Shown piece after piece: positions 13,760-20,514 of a DNA stretch of 20,514 nucleotides. Positions within the stretch are counted from its first letter, which is position 1. Each line of letters opens with the position of its first letter. The position numbers and the translations under genes are program-made. The stretch is from positions 1 to 20,514 of the IMG/VR virus record IMGVR_UViG_3300024301_000118, one strand, 5' to 3'. This DNA is from a virus. The notes below the pieces were generated by a model, which saw only the letters and a program-made list of their open reading frames with translations, was not told where the DNA came from and did not search any database.

Positions 13760-15709
13760 TTACCTATTTTGGTTATATCTTCTTAATTGAATTGATGGAA
13801 TGGCATTATCGATAATTAATGCCAATTGATTGTCTCTTACGACATATTGTTGTAATATGTTAACTCTTTGTTCTGCCTCTATAGGCTTTTTAAATAATCT
13901 AACGTTTGTTAATTTAATTTGACCAGGCATTAAAGACCATTGCTTTTGAGTAGACCATCCATATGAAGAAATTTCTTTATCTTCTCTTAATACCGATGTA
14001 ATAGTTTCTTGTAATGAATTTGCGGGTAGCATATTATTACCAGGTTCTAATCTAAATACATCTGCGGTTAATTTATTATATTTATTATTTAAATTAACTA
14101 CTAATCCATACCATGCATCTGATTGTACTGAATTATTATAAGAAAATGTATGTGTGTCTTCGTTTATTTGAACTAGTAATTCATTTGAAGTTGTAGATAT
14201 TTTTAAACCCTTTCTACTTACTAAACCATCTAATAACGTTGCGTTAGGATTAGTTGTAGTTAAATTTGGTTTAAACCATAAAGCAACTGCTAAATTACTA
14301 TCTGACGCTAAAACAGATTTTCTTTTGTATACTAATGCTTCTATACCAACATCTGCTATACTACTAAGATCATATGTATTTTTACTAATGATAGTCCATT
14401 TGTGTCTAATTTCTGTATCTAATATCGTTAAATTATTATGGATTCTATCTCTAATACCATCACTTACCGGTGTAAATACTGTTTGATATTGTTCAGGTTT
14501 GGAGACTTGTGCATATTCATCTTTTATCTCTTCACCAAAAACTTCATCTAGACCAGTAACCAATGTATCTAATTCTTCTTCTATTGCAGTATCGGTATGT
14601 ATTGAACTTGTTCTTTCTTCATATTTTTTCAACATTACTCTCCAATAAGTCATTTCCATATTGAATTCATCTGCAAAAGTAACTGAACTTACTTCATACA
14701 TTCTATTCATTAACGGGAAATAAAGATAATCTCTAGCGCTTGGTTTTTTATGTGCCCCAAATGCCGATTCAAATTGAGTTTTTGTAATGTGAATTTCAAA
14801 ATCTTCAAATCCCATTCCATATATGTCAAATTTAAAATCATTAGCTGGCATTTCATTATCAGGTACCATAACTTTAAACTCTCCAGAAGATTTCACATTA
14901 TACAATGAGTATTCCATTAATATAACGTCTTTAGATCTTTTATCAGCTTCTACTTTAAAATATTTAACTTTATGCCCAAACATATCCGTAGACAGATCAC
15001 TAATCTGTTTATACATATTGACGGGTTTATTTAAAGCATATGGATCAAATAAATTCTCATTACATTCGACTATTATATTAGCACATCCTATCATTGCATA
15101 TGGATCATCACAATCTCCGCAATATTGTGGACATGAAACTAATTCTCCGGCTTCTGTTTCTAAATTAAATGTTAAACTTAATAATGAAAGTGAGTGAGCA
15201 GTCGATAATCTATTTACGGTAAATCTAACCGTAATCCATAACGGTTTTGTAGGATCAAATACTAATCCTAATAAATCTTGATCTGATGTGTTATTATTAA
15301 GAGGTCTGTATTCTGACATAATACCACCATCGCTAGTTTTATCTTCTTGAGACCATTTAAATTCATAATCAAAAAAGTTATTAGCGTCTAATGTTTCATA
15401 AAATTTTAAAGAATCTCCTGAAAATGAAGGCGCTTCTAATACACGAAATGTATTAGAATCTATAATTTCTATAACATCAAATACTGTATTTCCTACTATA
15501 ATTTTACTGCCAAATGAGAGATTTAAATTAGTGCCGGTACCTGTTACTAGTGTTTCACCAGCTGTCATTGATAGAGTGCCTATTGTATTAGGCGTATTTA
15601 CACCCACTATAATGTCCCATGAGTTAATGTTAACTACATTTTCATAAGGAGTTACTAATTTGGCCGTAAATGAATCACCAATTTGATTTGCTGTAAAGTT
15701 ATTTACCAT
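13760..15709 (-). CDS. Putative virion structural protein with cysteine cluster and LamG-like region
   Basis: 649 residues. Residues 43-105 (GTLSMTAGETLVTGTGTN, then FGSKIIVGNTVFDVI) form a small beta unit of a type seen in phage tail and fibre proteins. Residues 193-216 hold five cysteines (193, 197, 200, 209, 216), possibly a metal site. Residues about 300-365 include YLYFPLMNRMYEVSS and YWRVMLKKYEER, which look like a structural-protein core. Residues about 455-605 (LAVALWFKPN, WYGLVVNLN) resemble a LamG/concanavalin-like fold. It has a late promoter element and precedes the terminase operon, where T4 carries neck genes 13-15. A neck or tail-completion role is a guess from position. Confidence 0.6.
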   Translation of the reverse strand: MVNNFTANQIGDSFTAKLVTPYENVVNINSWDIIVGVNTPNTIGTLSMTAGETLVTGTGTNLNLSFGSKIIVGNTVFDVIEIIDSNTFRVLEAPSFSGDSLKFYETLDANNFFDYEFKWSQEDKTSDGGIMSEYRPLNNNTSDQDLLGLVFDPTKPLWITVRFTVNRLSTAHSLSLLSLTFNLETEAGELVSCPQYCGDCDDPYAMIGCANIIVECNENLFDPYALNKPVNMYKQISDLSTDMFGHKVKYFKVEADKRSKDVILMEYSLYNVKSSGEFKVMVPDNEMPANDFKFDIYGMGFEDFEIHITKTQFESAFGAHKKPSARDYLYFPLMNRMYEVSSVTFADEFNMEMTYWRVMLKKYEERTSSIHTDTAIEEELDTLVTGLDEVFGEEIKDEYAQVSKPEQYQTVFTPVSDGIRDRIHNNLTILDTEIRHKWTIISKNTYDLSSIADVGIEALVYKRKSVLASDSNLAVALWFKPNLTTTNPNATLLDGLVSRKGLKISTTSNELLVQINEDTHTFSYNNSVQSDAWYGLVVNLNNKYNKLTADVFRLEPGNNMLPANSLQETITSVLREDKEISSYGWSTQKQWSLMPGQIKLTNVRLFKKPIEAEQRVNILQQYVVRDNQLALIIDNAIPSIQLRRYNQNR

Positions 15710-15736
15710 TGATACTTGACTAATGTCTTATTTTTA

Positions 15737-15746
15737 TTATATATCT
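15737..15746 (-). promoter_or_regulatory. Late promoter element AGATATATAA, 649-residue gene
   Basis: An exact copy of the shared motif, overlapping the last codons and TAA stop of the upstream 216-residue gene (GAT ATA TAA), and ending 27 bases before the ATG at 15709. Because the motif overlaps a coding end, this copy could partly be coincidence, but position and exact match agree with the other four. Confidence 0.55.
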
Positions 15747-16387
15747 GAATTTCTATCAGTTATTAAGAGTATCTCCGGATCATCTCCTTCGTATGGTTCT
15801 AATTTTTGAATTATAGTATTTATTACACCAAATGTTTCGTTAGCATTATCATCAGATAAAAACATATCTAAAATGGACATAAATTTTTTAAGTTTAAATA
15901 CATTATACATTTGATCTGCCTTTATAAGTCCACATTTTTCTAATATCTCATTGACTATTCTCAATTCTCTGGATTCAAACAAATCAAATAACCTTAAACT
16001 ACCTCTAATGGTTTTAATATTATATTTAATAGTTTTGATTTGATCTATTGTTACAATCCTACTATAAGTTAAATTTTTGTTTAATGTAACTTTAATCCAA
16101 GAAAGATTTGGAGTTGCATTTAGCATTTGCCAAATAAAGTATATTGAAGTAGCTTCTTTGTGAATTGATATATCGCTAACTGATTGAAATCTAGTAACAT
16201 CACTGGCAAACCATTTGTTAATATATTCGTTTATTCTATTAACCGGTACTAAATATGATGTTTCAGCTAATTTCTTAGTAGATACATCTCTTGAAATTAA
16301 ACCCCATAATTTGACATCTATAGAATTATATTTATATAATGTGATGTCAATTACTTCTGAAAAATCATCTTTATTTTCTGTAAACAT
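15737..16387 (-). CDS. Hypothetical protein (216 aa), probable phage assembly protein
   Basis: 216 residues, rich in Ile, Asn and Lys, with no membrane segment. Residues 1-110 alternate strands and helices (SEVIDITLYKYNSIDVKLWG, WIKVTLNKNL); residues 115-200 are mostly helical (SLRLFDLFESRELRIVNEIL, FKLKKFMSILDMFL). No recognised domain. It overlaps the upstream 142-residue gene by 17 bases and is followed 27 bases later by the structural gene, so it may belong to the same assembly unit. T4 neck or tail-completion genes would be found in this place. Confidence 0.65.
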   Translation of the reverse strand: MFTENKDDFSEVIDITLYKYNSIDVKLWGLISRDVSTKKLAETSYLVPVNRINEYINKWFASDVTRFQSVSDISIHKEATSIYFIWQMLNATPNLSWIKVTLNKNLTYSRIVTIDQIKTIKYNIKTIRGSLRLFDLFESRELRIVNEILEKCGLIKADQMYNVFKLKKFMSILDMFLSDDNANETFGVINTIIQKLEPYEGDDPEILLITDRNSDI

Positions 16388-16799
16388 TTAGTTGCGTTTC
16401 AATTTTTTGTAAATCATCGAATAATTCCTGCTTAGCGTATTGCTTTAATTCATTAAATTCACGCATACCTATTTCATTCTTTGATAAGTACAACTCAATT
16501 GAAGCTTCGCTAGGTGTATATTTATCTACTTGTTTTTTAGGAGCTTTTTTAGTCTTAGTATAAAACCAACCTGGCACACCTTTAAATCTTTTTGCAACCA
16601 TAGACCATGATTCTACTACATTTCCACCATTAATTCCATTAACATTAAACATATTAGCGTTAGATGGATATTTAATAGCAAAAAAACGATTGATCATGAA
16701 ATGATGACGCTTCTTTGAATGATTTTTAATATTGCTGTATTGGTCTGGTTTTGTGAACATAATTTTCACAAAATCAAATAATTTTGTTTCGTCTAGCAT
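16371..16799 (-). CDS. Hypothetical protein (142 aa)
   Basis: 142 residues, strongly basic. Residues 1-65 look helical (LFDFVKIMFTKPDQYSNIKN, HHFMINRFFAIKYPSNANMF). Then comes an aromatic segment (VPGWFYTKTKKAPKK) and a C-terminal helix (MREFNELKQYAKQELFDDLQ) that could be a coiled coil. The phrase INRFFAIKYP followed by VPGWFYTK gives the impression of a conserved phage family, but I cannot name it. It lies between replication genes and structural genes, so either a replication accessory or an assembly role is possible. It overlaps the next gene by 17 bases. Confidence 0.65.
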   Translation of the reverse strand: MLDETKLFDFVKIMFTKPDQYSNIKNHSKKRHHFMINRFFAIKYPSNANMFNVNGINGGNVVESWSMVAKRFKGVPGWFYTKTKKAPKKQVDKYTPSEASIELYLSKNEIGMREFNELKQYAKQELFDDLQKIETQLNVYRK

Positions 16800-16828
16800 A
16801 TCTATTATATGTTAAGTAGAGTGAATGT

Positions 16829-16987
16829 TTATTTAATCCACTTGTTAAATGCTAAGTTATGTGCTTCTACATGACCATAACCTTCTTTTATAAATTGAGA
16901 AGCCATCTCATAAACCTCTGTTCTAAGACCATGTGCATTAGATTCTGATAATATCTCTTCTATTTGTATATAGTCATCTAATGTCAT
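16829..16987 (-). CDS. Small hypothetical protein (52 aa)
   Basis: A 52-residue frame from an ATG at 16987 to a TAA at 16831-16829, filling the gap between the 5'-exonuclease gene and the 142-residue gene. The ATG follows the exonuclease stop by six bases. The protein is acidic and looks like a helical bundle (LDDYIQIEEILSE, TEVYEMASQFIKEG, VEAHNLAFNKWIK). No domain recognised. Tight spacing and protein-like composition support it being real. Confidence 0.6.
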   Translation of the reverse strand: MTLDDYIQIEEILSESNAHGLRTEVYEMASQFIKEGYGHVEAHNLAFNKWIK

Positions 16988-16993
16988 ATTAAT

Positions 16994-18262
16994 TTAGAAT
17001 AATTTTTTAGTAGGTTCTAATTTTTTGGTAGTAGTTTGTGTTTTCTTACCTACTAACTTCATTGGTGGAATTTCTTTTTTATTTTCGTCTGGAATATCCA
17101 TACCTGCAAAGGCATCTACACCAAATCCTGTTTTATCCTTTAACCAATGTGTACCTTCTAATATTTTTTCCATATCCATAAACTGTTCTACATTTTCTAA
17201 AGCTCCTTCCCAATCTTTATCGATTGCAGAATAGATAGCTTCTTGAATAGAATCTGGGATGGTTTTAATGTGTAGTAGCATTAGTGCTATGTTATTAGAT
17301 AAAGCTGCTTTAATTAGAGTTGTATTAGTATGACCGACGACTCTGTAAATGATATCTGCTAAAGCGTTTTTATGTTCAGCATTAAATAGATACTCTATTG
17401 TAAAGTTATCCAATTCTTTAATAAACTGTTCATATATGGTATCAGCCATTTTCTCTGTGATAGAGTATGTTCTAAGTTTACCATTTTTCATTTCTTTTTG
17501 CCATGTCACAACAGATTGGATATTATCTGATTTATCACCTATTAATATTTTATTAAATATAAATCTATCACAATCTACTTCTGTAATTTCTATTTTAAGA
17601 TCTTTTACCCAAGATAAAATATTGGTTTGATACGTGTCCCTAGTCATATGTTCTCCGCCCATATTAAATAGAAGATCATCGTTTGACATTTCAGTAGCTA
17701 CAGAAGTTTCCATGTCTTTAGTAAATCCTTCGTATGCATATAAAGATTTCTTAGTATTGTAATACCAAAGAGTATGTGCATCATTAGTTTTAGAATAGTT
17801 GACCAATTGAATAAGGTCTCTATCACCAGACCAAACGATACATGATTTACCTCTATTGTTTAATGCAGTTGACCATCCAAAAATAACATCATCTGCTTCT
17901 GCGCCTTGAATTTGATGTACTGTAACGCCCTTAGCAGCTAATATATTTTGAAATTCTTCGTATACTGAATATACATTTGTCCAATTTACACTGCTACTTT
18001 GCTTTCTAGTACCTTTATAGTCTGATTCCGGATATAAATCTTTTCGCCAAGATTTAGAATCAACTGTTAATACTACGTCGTCTACGAACATTTTTAATTT
18101 ACGCATCTCAGACGCAAAATCAATAGATAATTTTCTCATAAATTGAGACTTTTGTTTGTCGTCGCCTAACAGTTGACCTGTTTTAGGTTTCGGTAAAACA
18201 AATAGTCTACTGAATACGAAATAATTACCGTCTATTAATAGTGTATGTTTTCCCACTTTCAT
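16994..18262 (-). CDS. rnh: 5'-3' exonuclease / RNase H of FEN family (T4 rnh-like)
   Basis: 422 residues. The metal-binding acidic residues of the FEN/T4 RNase H family are visible: Asp11 (LLIDGNYFVFS), Asp68 with the following basic patch (VDSKSWRKDLYP, DYKGTRK), Glu122/Asp124/Asp125 (GAEADDVI), Asp147/Asp149 (WSGDRDLIQL) and Asp243/Asp246 (LIGDKSDNI, helix-hairpin-helix entry). The enzyme removes RNA primers and flaps from lagging-strand fragments. It is about 115 residues longer than T4 RNase H (305), mostly after residue 300, and ends in a Lys/Thr-rich tail that may bind a partner such as clamp or single-strand binding protein. It follows the clamp loader gene, a sensible replication grouping. 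Confidence 0.9.
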   Translation of the reverse strand: MKVGKHTLLIDGNYFVFSRLFVLPKPKTGQLLGDDKQKSQFMRKLSIDFASEMRKLKMFVDDVVLTVDSKSWRKDLYPESDYKGTRKQSSSVNWTNVYSVYEEFQNILAAKGVTVHQIQGAEADDVIFGWSTALNNRGKSCIVWSGDRDLIQLVNYSKTNDAHTLWYYNTKKSLYAYEGFTKDMETSVATEMSNDDLLFNMGGEHMTRDTYQTNILSWVKDLKIEITEVDCDRFIFNKILIGDKSDNIQSVVTWQKEMKNGKLRTYSITEKMADTIYEQFIKELDNFTIEYLFNAEHKNALADIIYRVVGHTNTTLIKAALSNNIALMLLHIKTIPDSIQEAIYSAIDKDWEGALENVEQFMDMEKILEGTHWLKDKTGFGVDAFAGMDIPDENKKEIPPMKLVGKKTQTTTKKLEPTKKLF

Positions 18263-18278
18263 ATTTATATTTCTTTAT

Positions 18279-18311
18279 TTAGTCCAATATACTAAAAAAA
18301 ATTGAGACTAA
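18279..18311 (-). other. AT-rich inverted repeat between clamp loader and exonuclease genes
   Basis: TTAGTC (18279-18284) pairs with GACTAA (18306-18311), and the inner bases CAAT and ATTG extend it with a single-base bulge, leaving a loop of about 11-12 bases. It lies in the 57-base gap between the two genes. In the minus direction the T-run is in the loop rather than after the stem, so terminator function is doubtful. Nothing else is visible in this gap apart from an A-rich leader ending in AAATATAAATATG. Confidence 0.35.
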
Positions 18312-18319
18312 AAAATTAT

Positions 18320-19276
18320 TTACGAGTTAATTATACTTTGTATTTCATACACACAACTCAACATTGTAATTACAGGATCGATAACATGAACTCGTTGAGC
18401 TTGATGCTTAGCGACAGTTATAATAACTTGAGGTATATGTTTTATATATTGTCCTTTCTCTTGTTGAATGTATTCAATAAATTCTTCACCTAGAGTTTGT
18501 AATACATCATCAACTCGATTGGCATAATTACCAACAAGCGTTTGATAATTTTTAGCTGGATCTGTTTCATTAAATACCAGATCAAATACATCTTTGTATA
18601 CTGAATTGAATTTCTTTACATCTTCTGCTGTAATATTCGATGTGCCTTGTGTTTTGTAACCTTGTAATTTATTAAGTGTAGTTCTAAGATCTGGAAAGTT
18701 TCTTTTAACAAATTCAACCAAAGCTGGTTTTTCAATTGTCATTCCTTCTTTACCACAAATCTCATATACTCTTTTAATGTACTTCTTTGTTAATTCAGTT
18801 TCTTCTGCTTTATCAAAGTCGAAATCAATAACTTCAAATCTTGAAAGGATTGGATCTGGTAGTTTATTAATGTAATTACAGGTAGCAATGAAACGACTAT
18901 TGCTTGCAAATGTTTCCATAGTAGCACGAAGTGCCTTAAAGAATTGATCTGATACACCATCAACCTCATCGAGAATAACTACTTTAAACATTCCGGGTGC
19001 ATCCATAATAGAAACAGTAGAACAAAAATCTGTAATTCGAGTTCTAATTACATCAACAGACGTGTCAGTCGATGCATTGATGTATAAATATGGTAATTTA
19101 AATTGTTGAACGATTGCCTTTGCACATGAGGTTTTACCTGTACCCGGTGAACCTGCGAACAACATGTTTTGAACTAAACCATCTTTAAACTTTGACATTA
19201 CTCTCTCTGGTAATATAAGTTCTTCTAGATTAGATGGTCTGTATTTCTCTGTAAAGAGTTGGTTTATTGAATTCAT
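18320..19276 (-). CDS. 44: Sliding clamp loader ATPase subunit (T4 gp44-like)
   Basis: 318 residues, the same length class as T4 gp44 (319). The start TEKYRPSNLEELILP is typical of clamp loader subunits. Walker A is GSPGTGKT (42-49), Walker B is VVILDEVD (99-106), sensor 1 lies in ATCNYIN (131-137), and the SRF arginine-finger motif is at 145-147. The C-terminal part is helical, as in the loader collar. Together with gp62-type and gp45-type partners it opens and loads the sliding clamp at primer ends using ATP. No gene for those partners is recognised in the window, though one of the unnamed neighbours could be the gp62 equivalent. It has a sigma70-like promoter upstream. Confidence 0.95.
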   Translation of the reverse strand: MNSINQLFTEKYRPSNLEELILPERVMSKFKDGLVQNMLFAGSPGTGKTSCAKAIVQQFKLPYLYINASTDTSVDVIRTRITDFCSTVSIMDAPGMFKVVILDEVDGVSDQFFKALRATMETFASNSRFIATCNYINKLPDPILSRFEVIDFDFDKAEETELTKKYIKRVYEICGKEGMTIEKPALVEFVKRNFPDLRTTLNKLQGYKTQGTSNITAEDVKKFNSVYKDVFDLVFNETDPAKNYQTLVGNYANRVDDVLQTLGEEFIEYIQQEKGQYIKHIPQVIITVAKHQAQRVHVIDPVITMLSCVYEIQSIINS

Positions 19277-19295
19277 GTATCTAATATATTTACTA

Positions 19296-19325
19296 ATTAT
19301 ACCATCAAGCGCTAAAAGGTTTCAA
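19296..19325 (-). promoter_or_regulatory. Sigma70-like promoter of the clamp loader gene
   Basis: On the minus strand TTGAAA (19325-19320) and TATAAT (19301-19296) are separated by 18 bases, close to the bacterial housekeeping consensus. Transcription would start about 13 bases before the ATG at 19276. This differs from the late element of the structural genes, as expected for an early or middle replication gene. If the host is a Bacteroidetes, whose main sigma factor prefers TTTG and TAnnTTTG, this match may be accidental. Confidence 0.45.
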
Positions 19326-19340
19326 TGATAAATATATTAA

Positions 19341-19850
19341 ATGGCAAGATCATACTCACATATTAATATCACCCGCACTGCTGGTCCTAATCCACGTAAT
19401 AGATACGGTATTATACTTGCACCGTTAACTAAGTTCTTCAGACAGTTCCTGGTAGAACATAGACATATAAAGAGATGGTCTAATGATGATCAATTCGTAC
19501 ACTGTGTACTTAGAATGCAAAAACCACCAGTTAAGAACGTTACATTACTAAAAAAATATTGGGATAATACTACTCAATCTATGGTAGATAAAGAGACTCT
19601 ACATCAAAATTGTAATATAGTAGATTGGCAGTGCGCTGTGAGTTTGAAACCAATTAAAGCTAAATTTATGAACTTTGATTTGGAAAACTTTGTTCACCCT
19701 GAATATCATGATGTTTTAAAAGCACCAATGATAGATAGCCGCATCCTCAAAAGTTCAATTGAGTTTCGCAAGGAATGTAAAAAACTCCTGCTCAATGAGA
19801 GACAGGAGTTTCTTAAACTTGCAAAGAAGAACGCTAAGCGTCGTCTTTAA
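19341..19850 (+). CDS. Unknown basic protein, only plus-strand gene (169 aa)
   Basis: 169 residues, strongly basic (many Lys and Arg), no membrane segment. The N-terminal part includes NPRNRYGIILAPLTKFFRQF and a His/Arg-rich stretch (VEHRHIKRW); the C-terminal part ends in a basic helix (RQEFLKLAKKNAKRRL). No known domain recognised. It is read divergently from the clamp loader gene and converges, with a two-base gap, on the gene at 19853. An AT-rich GATAAATATATTA element lies right before its ATG. A nucleic-acid-binding role would fit the charge, but this is only an inference. Confidence 0.65.
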   Translation: MARSYSHINITRTAGPNPRNRYGIILAPLTKFFRQFLVEHRHIKRWSNDDQFVHCVLRMQKPPVKNVTLLKKYWDNTTQSMVDKETLHQNCNIVDWQCAVSLKPIKAKFMNFDLENFVHPEYHDVLKAPMIDSRILKSSIEFRKECKKLLLNERQEFLKLAKKNAKRRL

Positions 19851-19852
19851 TA

Positions 19853-20514
19853 TTACATTAATGCTTTGAATCTGTCAGCAATTGACATGCTCTCATCTAA
19901 TTTAATAGTCTTAGGCATTTCTTCTTTTACTGATTCTTCAATCCAATAACCACCCTCTTCTGGACCGCTAGTGATATCCTGATCATGTCCTGAGATTGCG
20001 GCTAACTTTAAGATAGCTGATTTATCACCAGAGTAATTTAACTCATCATAACCGTCTCCGAATGGATCTTTATCTACAGATACCTTAACGCCTAATTTTT
20101 TAGCTTGTTGTTTTAGGTATCCATAATCGTCTTCGTCTGCATCATATGCCATTAAACCGTTTAATGATGCTTCAACTAATGACGCTTCAAATGATAAATC
20201 TATTTCCAAGCCTTCTTCAGTTACCCCGCCTGATACTTGTACTGGTTTTAGAGCTGCAGTATTTTTAGCAGCTTCCAATTTTCCTTCAAGGTCTTTAGTA
20301 TCTTCGCCTTTAGCCTTAGCCACCGCGATTTTTGCAGTAAATAATGTTATATCTGCCTTAGCTTTATCTTGCTTACTTGCATCTTCTGGTAATTTGTCTT
20401 TGGCTTCTTGTGCCTTAGTTACAGCTGCATCTAATTTCTCTGTATCAGTTTCAGGGGTTTTATCAGCAGCAGCTTTGTCAGCAGCAGCTTTGTCAGCAGC
20501 AGCTTTGTCAGCAG
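19853..20514 (-). CDS. Hypothetical protein with Ala/Lys/Asp repeat, 5' end outside window
   Basis: The frame is open to the right edge, giving 219 visible residues; an apparent GTG start at 20323 is only an internal codon. The visible N-terminal part is low-complexity, built of AAADK repeats followed by a Lys/Ala/Glu-rich helix (DAAVTKAQEAKDKL, DITLFTAKIAVAKAKGED). The following part has a folded look: YDADEDDYGYLKQQAKKLGV, then GDGYDELNYSGDKSAILKLA. The end reads SMSIADRFKALM. The charged helical N-part would suit a head scaffold (prohead core) protein, but nothing proves it. Confidence 0.6.
   Translation of the reverse strand, partial: ADKAAADKAAADKAAADKTPETDTEKLDAAVTKAQEAKDKLPEDASKQDKAKADITLFTAKIAVAKAKGEDTKDLEGKLEAAKNTAALKPVQVSGGVTEEGLEIDLSFEASLVEASLNGLMAYDADEDDYGYLKQQAKKLGVKVSVDKDPFGDGYDELNYSGDKSAILKLAAISGHDQDITSGPEEGGYWIEESVKEEMPKTIKLDESMSIADRFKALM
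20466..20510 (-). repeat. Three tandem 15-bp repeats encoding A-D-K-A-A
   Basis: Three perfect copies of GCAGCAGCTTTGTCA (plus strand) lie end to end and continue with GCAG to the window edge, so more copies may follow. Translated on the minus strand they give repeated AAADK units in frame with the partial gene. Perfect identity suggests recent expansion or slippage. Confidence 0.9.

Noticed and set aside
18262-18270. Exact TATAAATA before the exonuclease ATG as a T4 late promoter
   Set aside because: It overlaps the start codon, so transcription would begin inside the gene.
20321-20323. GTG as the real start of the right-edge gene
   Set aside because: The same frame stays open upstream to the window edge with coherent repeats, so the GTG is an internal valine codon.
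20466-20514. CRISPR-like array at the right edge
   Set aside because: The repeats are 15 bp, directly adjacent without spacers, and in frame with a protein; they are a coding tandem repeat.

Overview
The window looks like a stretch of a T4-like contractile-tailed phage (myovirus) with an AT-rich genome. Marker genes are a T4-type large terminase, a tail sheath and tail tube, a gp26-like tail assembly protein, a long tape measure protein, a clamp-loader ATPase and an RNase H/FEN-type 5'-exonuclease. Almost all genes lie on the minus strand and are closely packed, with several TAATG or ATGA overlaps. Start codons follow A/T-rich leaders with no clear Shine-Dalgarno sequence. This fits a Bacteroidetes host, but that is an inference.

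In the direction of transcription (high to low coordinates): 20514-19853 holds the 3' part of a gene with an alanine/lysine/aspartate repeat. 19341-19850 is the only plus-strand gene, of unknown function. 19276-16994 carries the replication genes (clamp loader, 5'-exonuclease). 16987-13760 holds four proteins I cannot name, including a 649-residue likely structural protein with a cysteine cluster and a LamG-like region. 13693-7702 is the packaging and tail block: putative small terminase, large terminase, sheath, tube. 7610-2325 is the tail-assembly block: a ribbon-helix-helix protein, the gp26-like chaperone and its +1-frame extension, and the tape measure protein. 2277-1 holds small accessory genes (KTSC domain, membrane-anchored coiled coil, several small unknowns) and the first 14 codons of a P-loop nucleotide kinase.

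Two regulatory patterns stand out. The ten bases AGATATATAA occur on the minus strand just upstream of five structural genes or operons and probably form a T4-like late promoter element. The chaperone gene ends in CTT TAA, preceded by GGAGA, and the +1 frame continues for 82 codons with chaperone-like sequence. This resembles the prfB-type +1 recoding site and suggests a programmed frameshift equivalent in role to lambda G/GT, placed as expected just before the tape measure gene.

No tRNA, CRISPR array, insertion sequence or integrase was seen. No complete gene for a portal, major capsid protein or prohead protease lies in the window.
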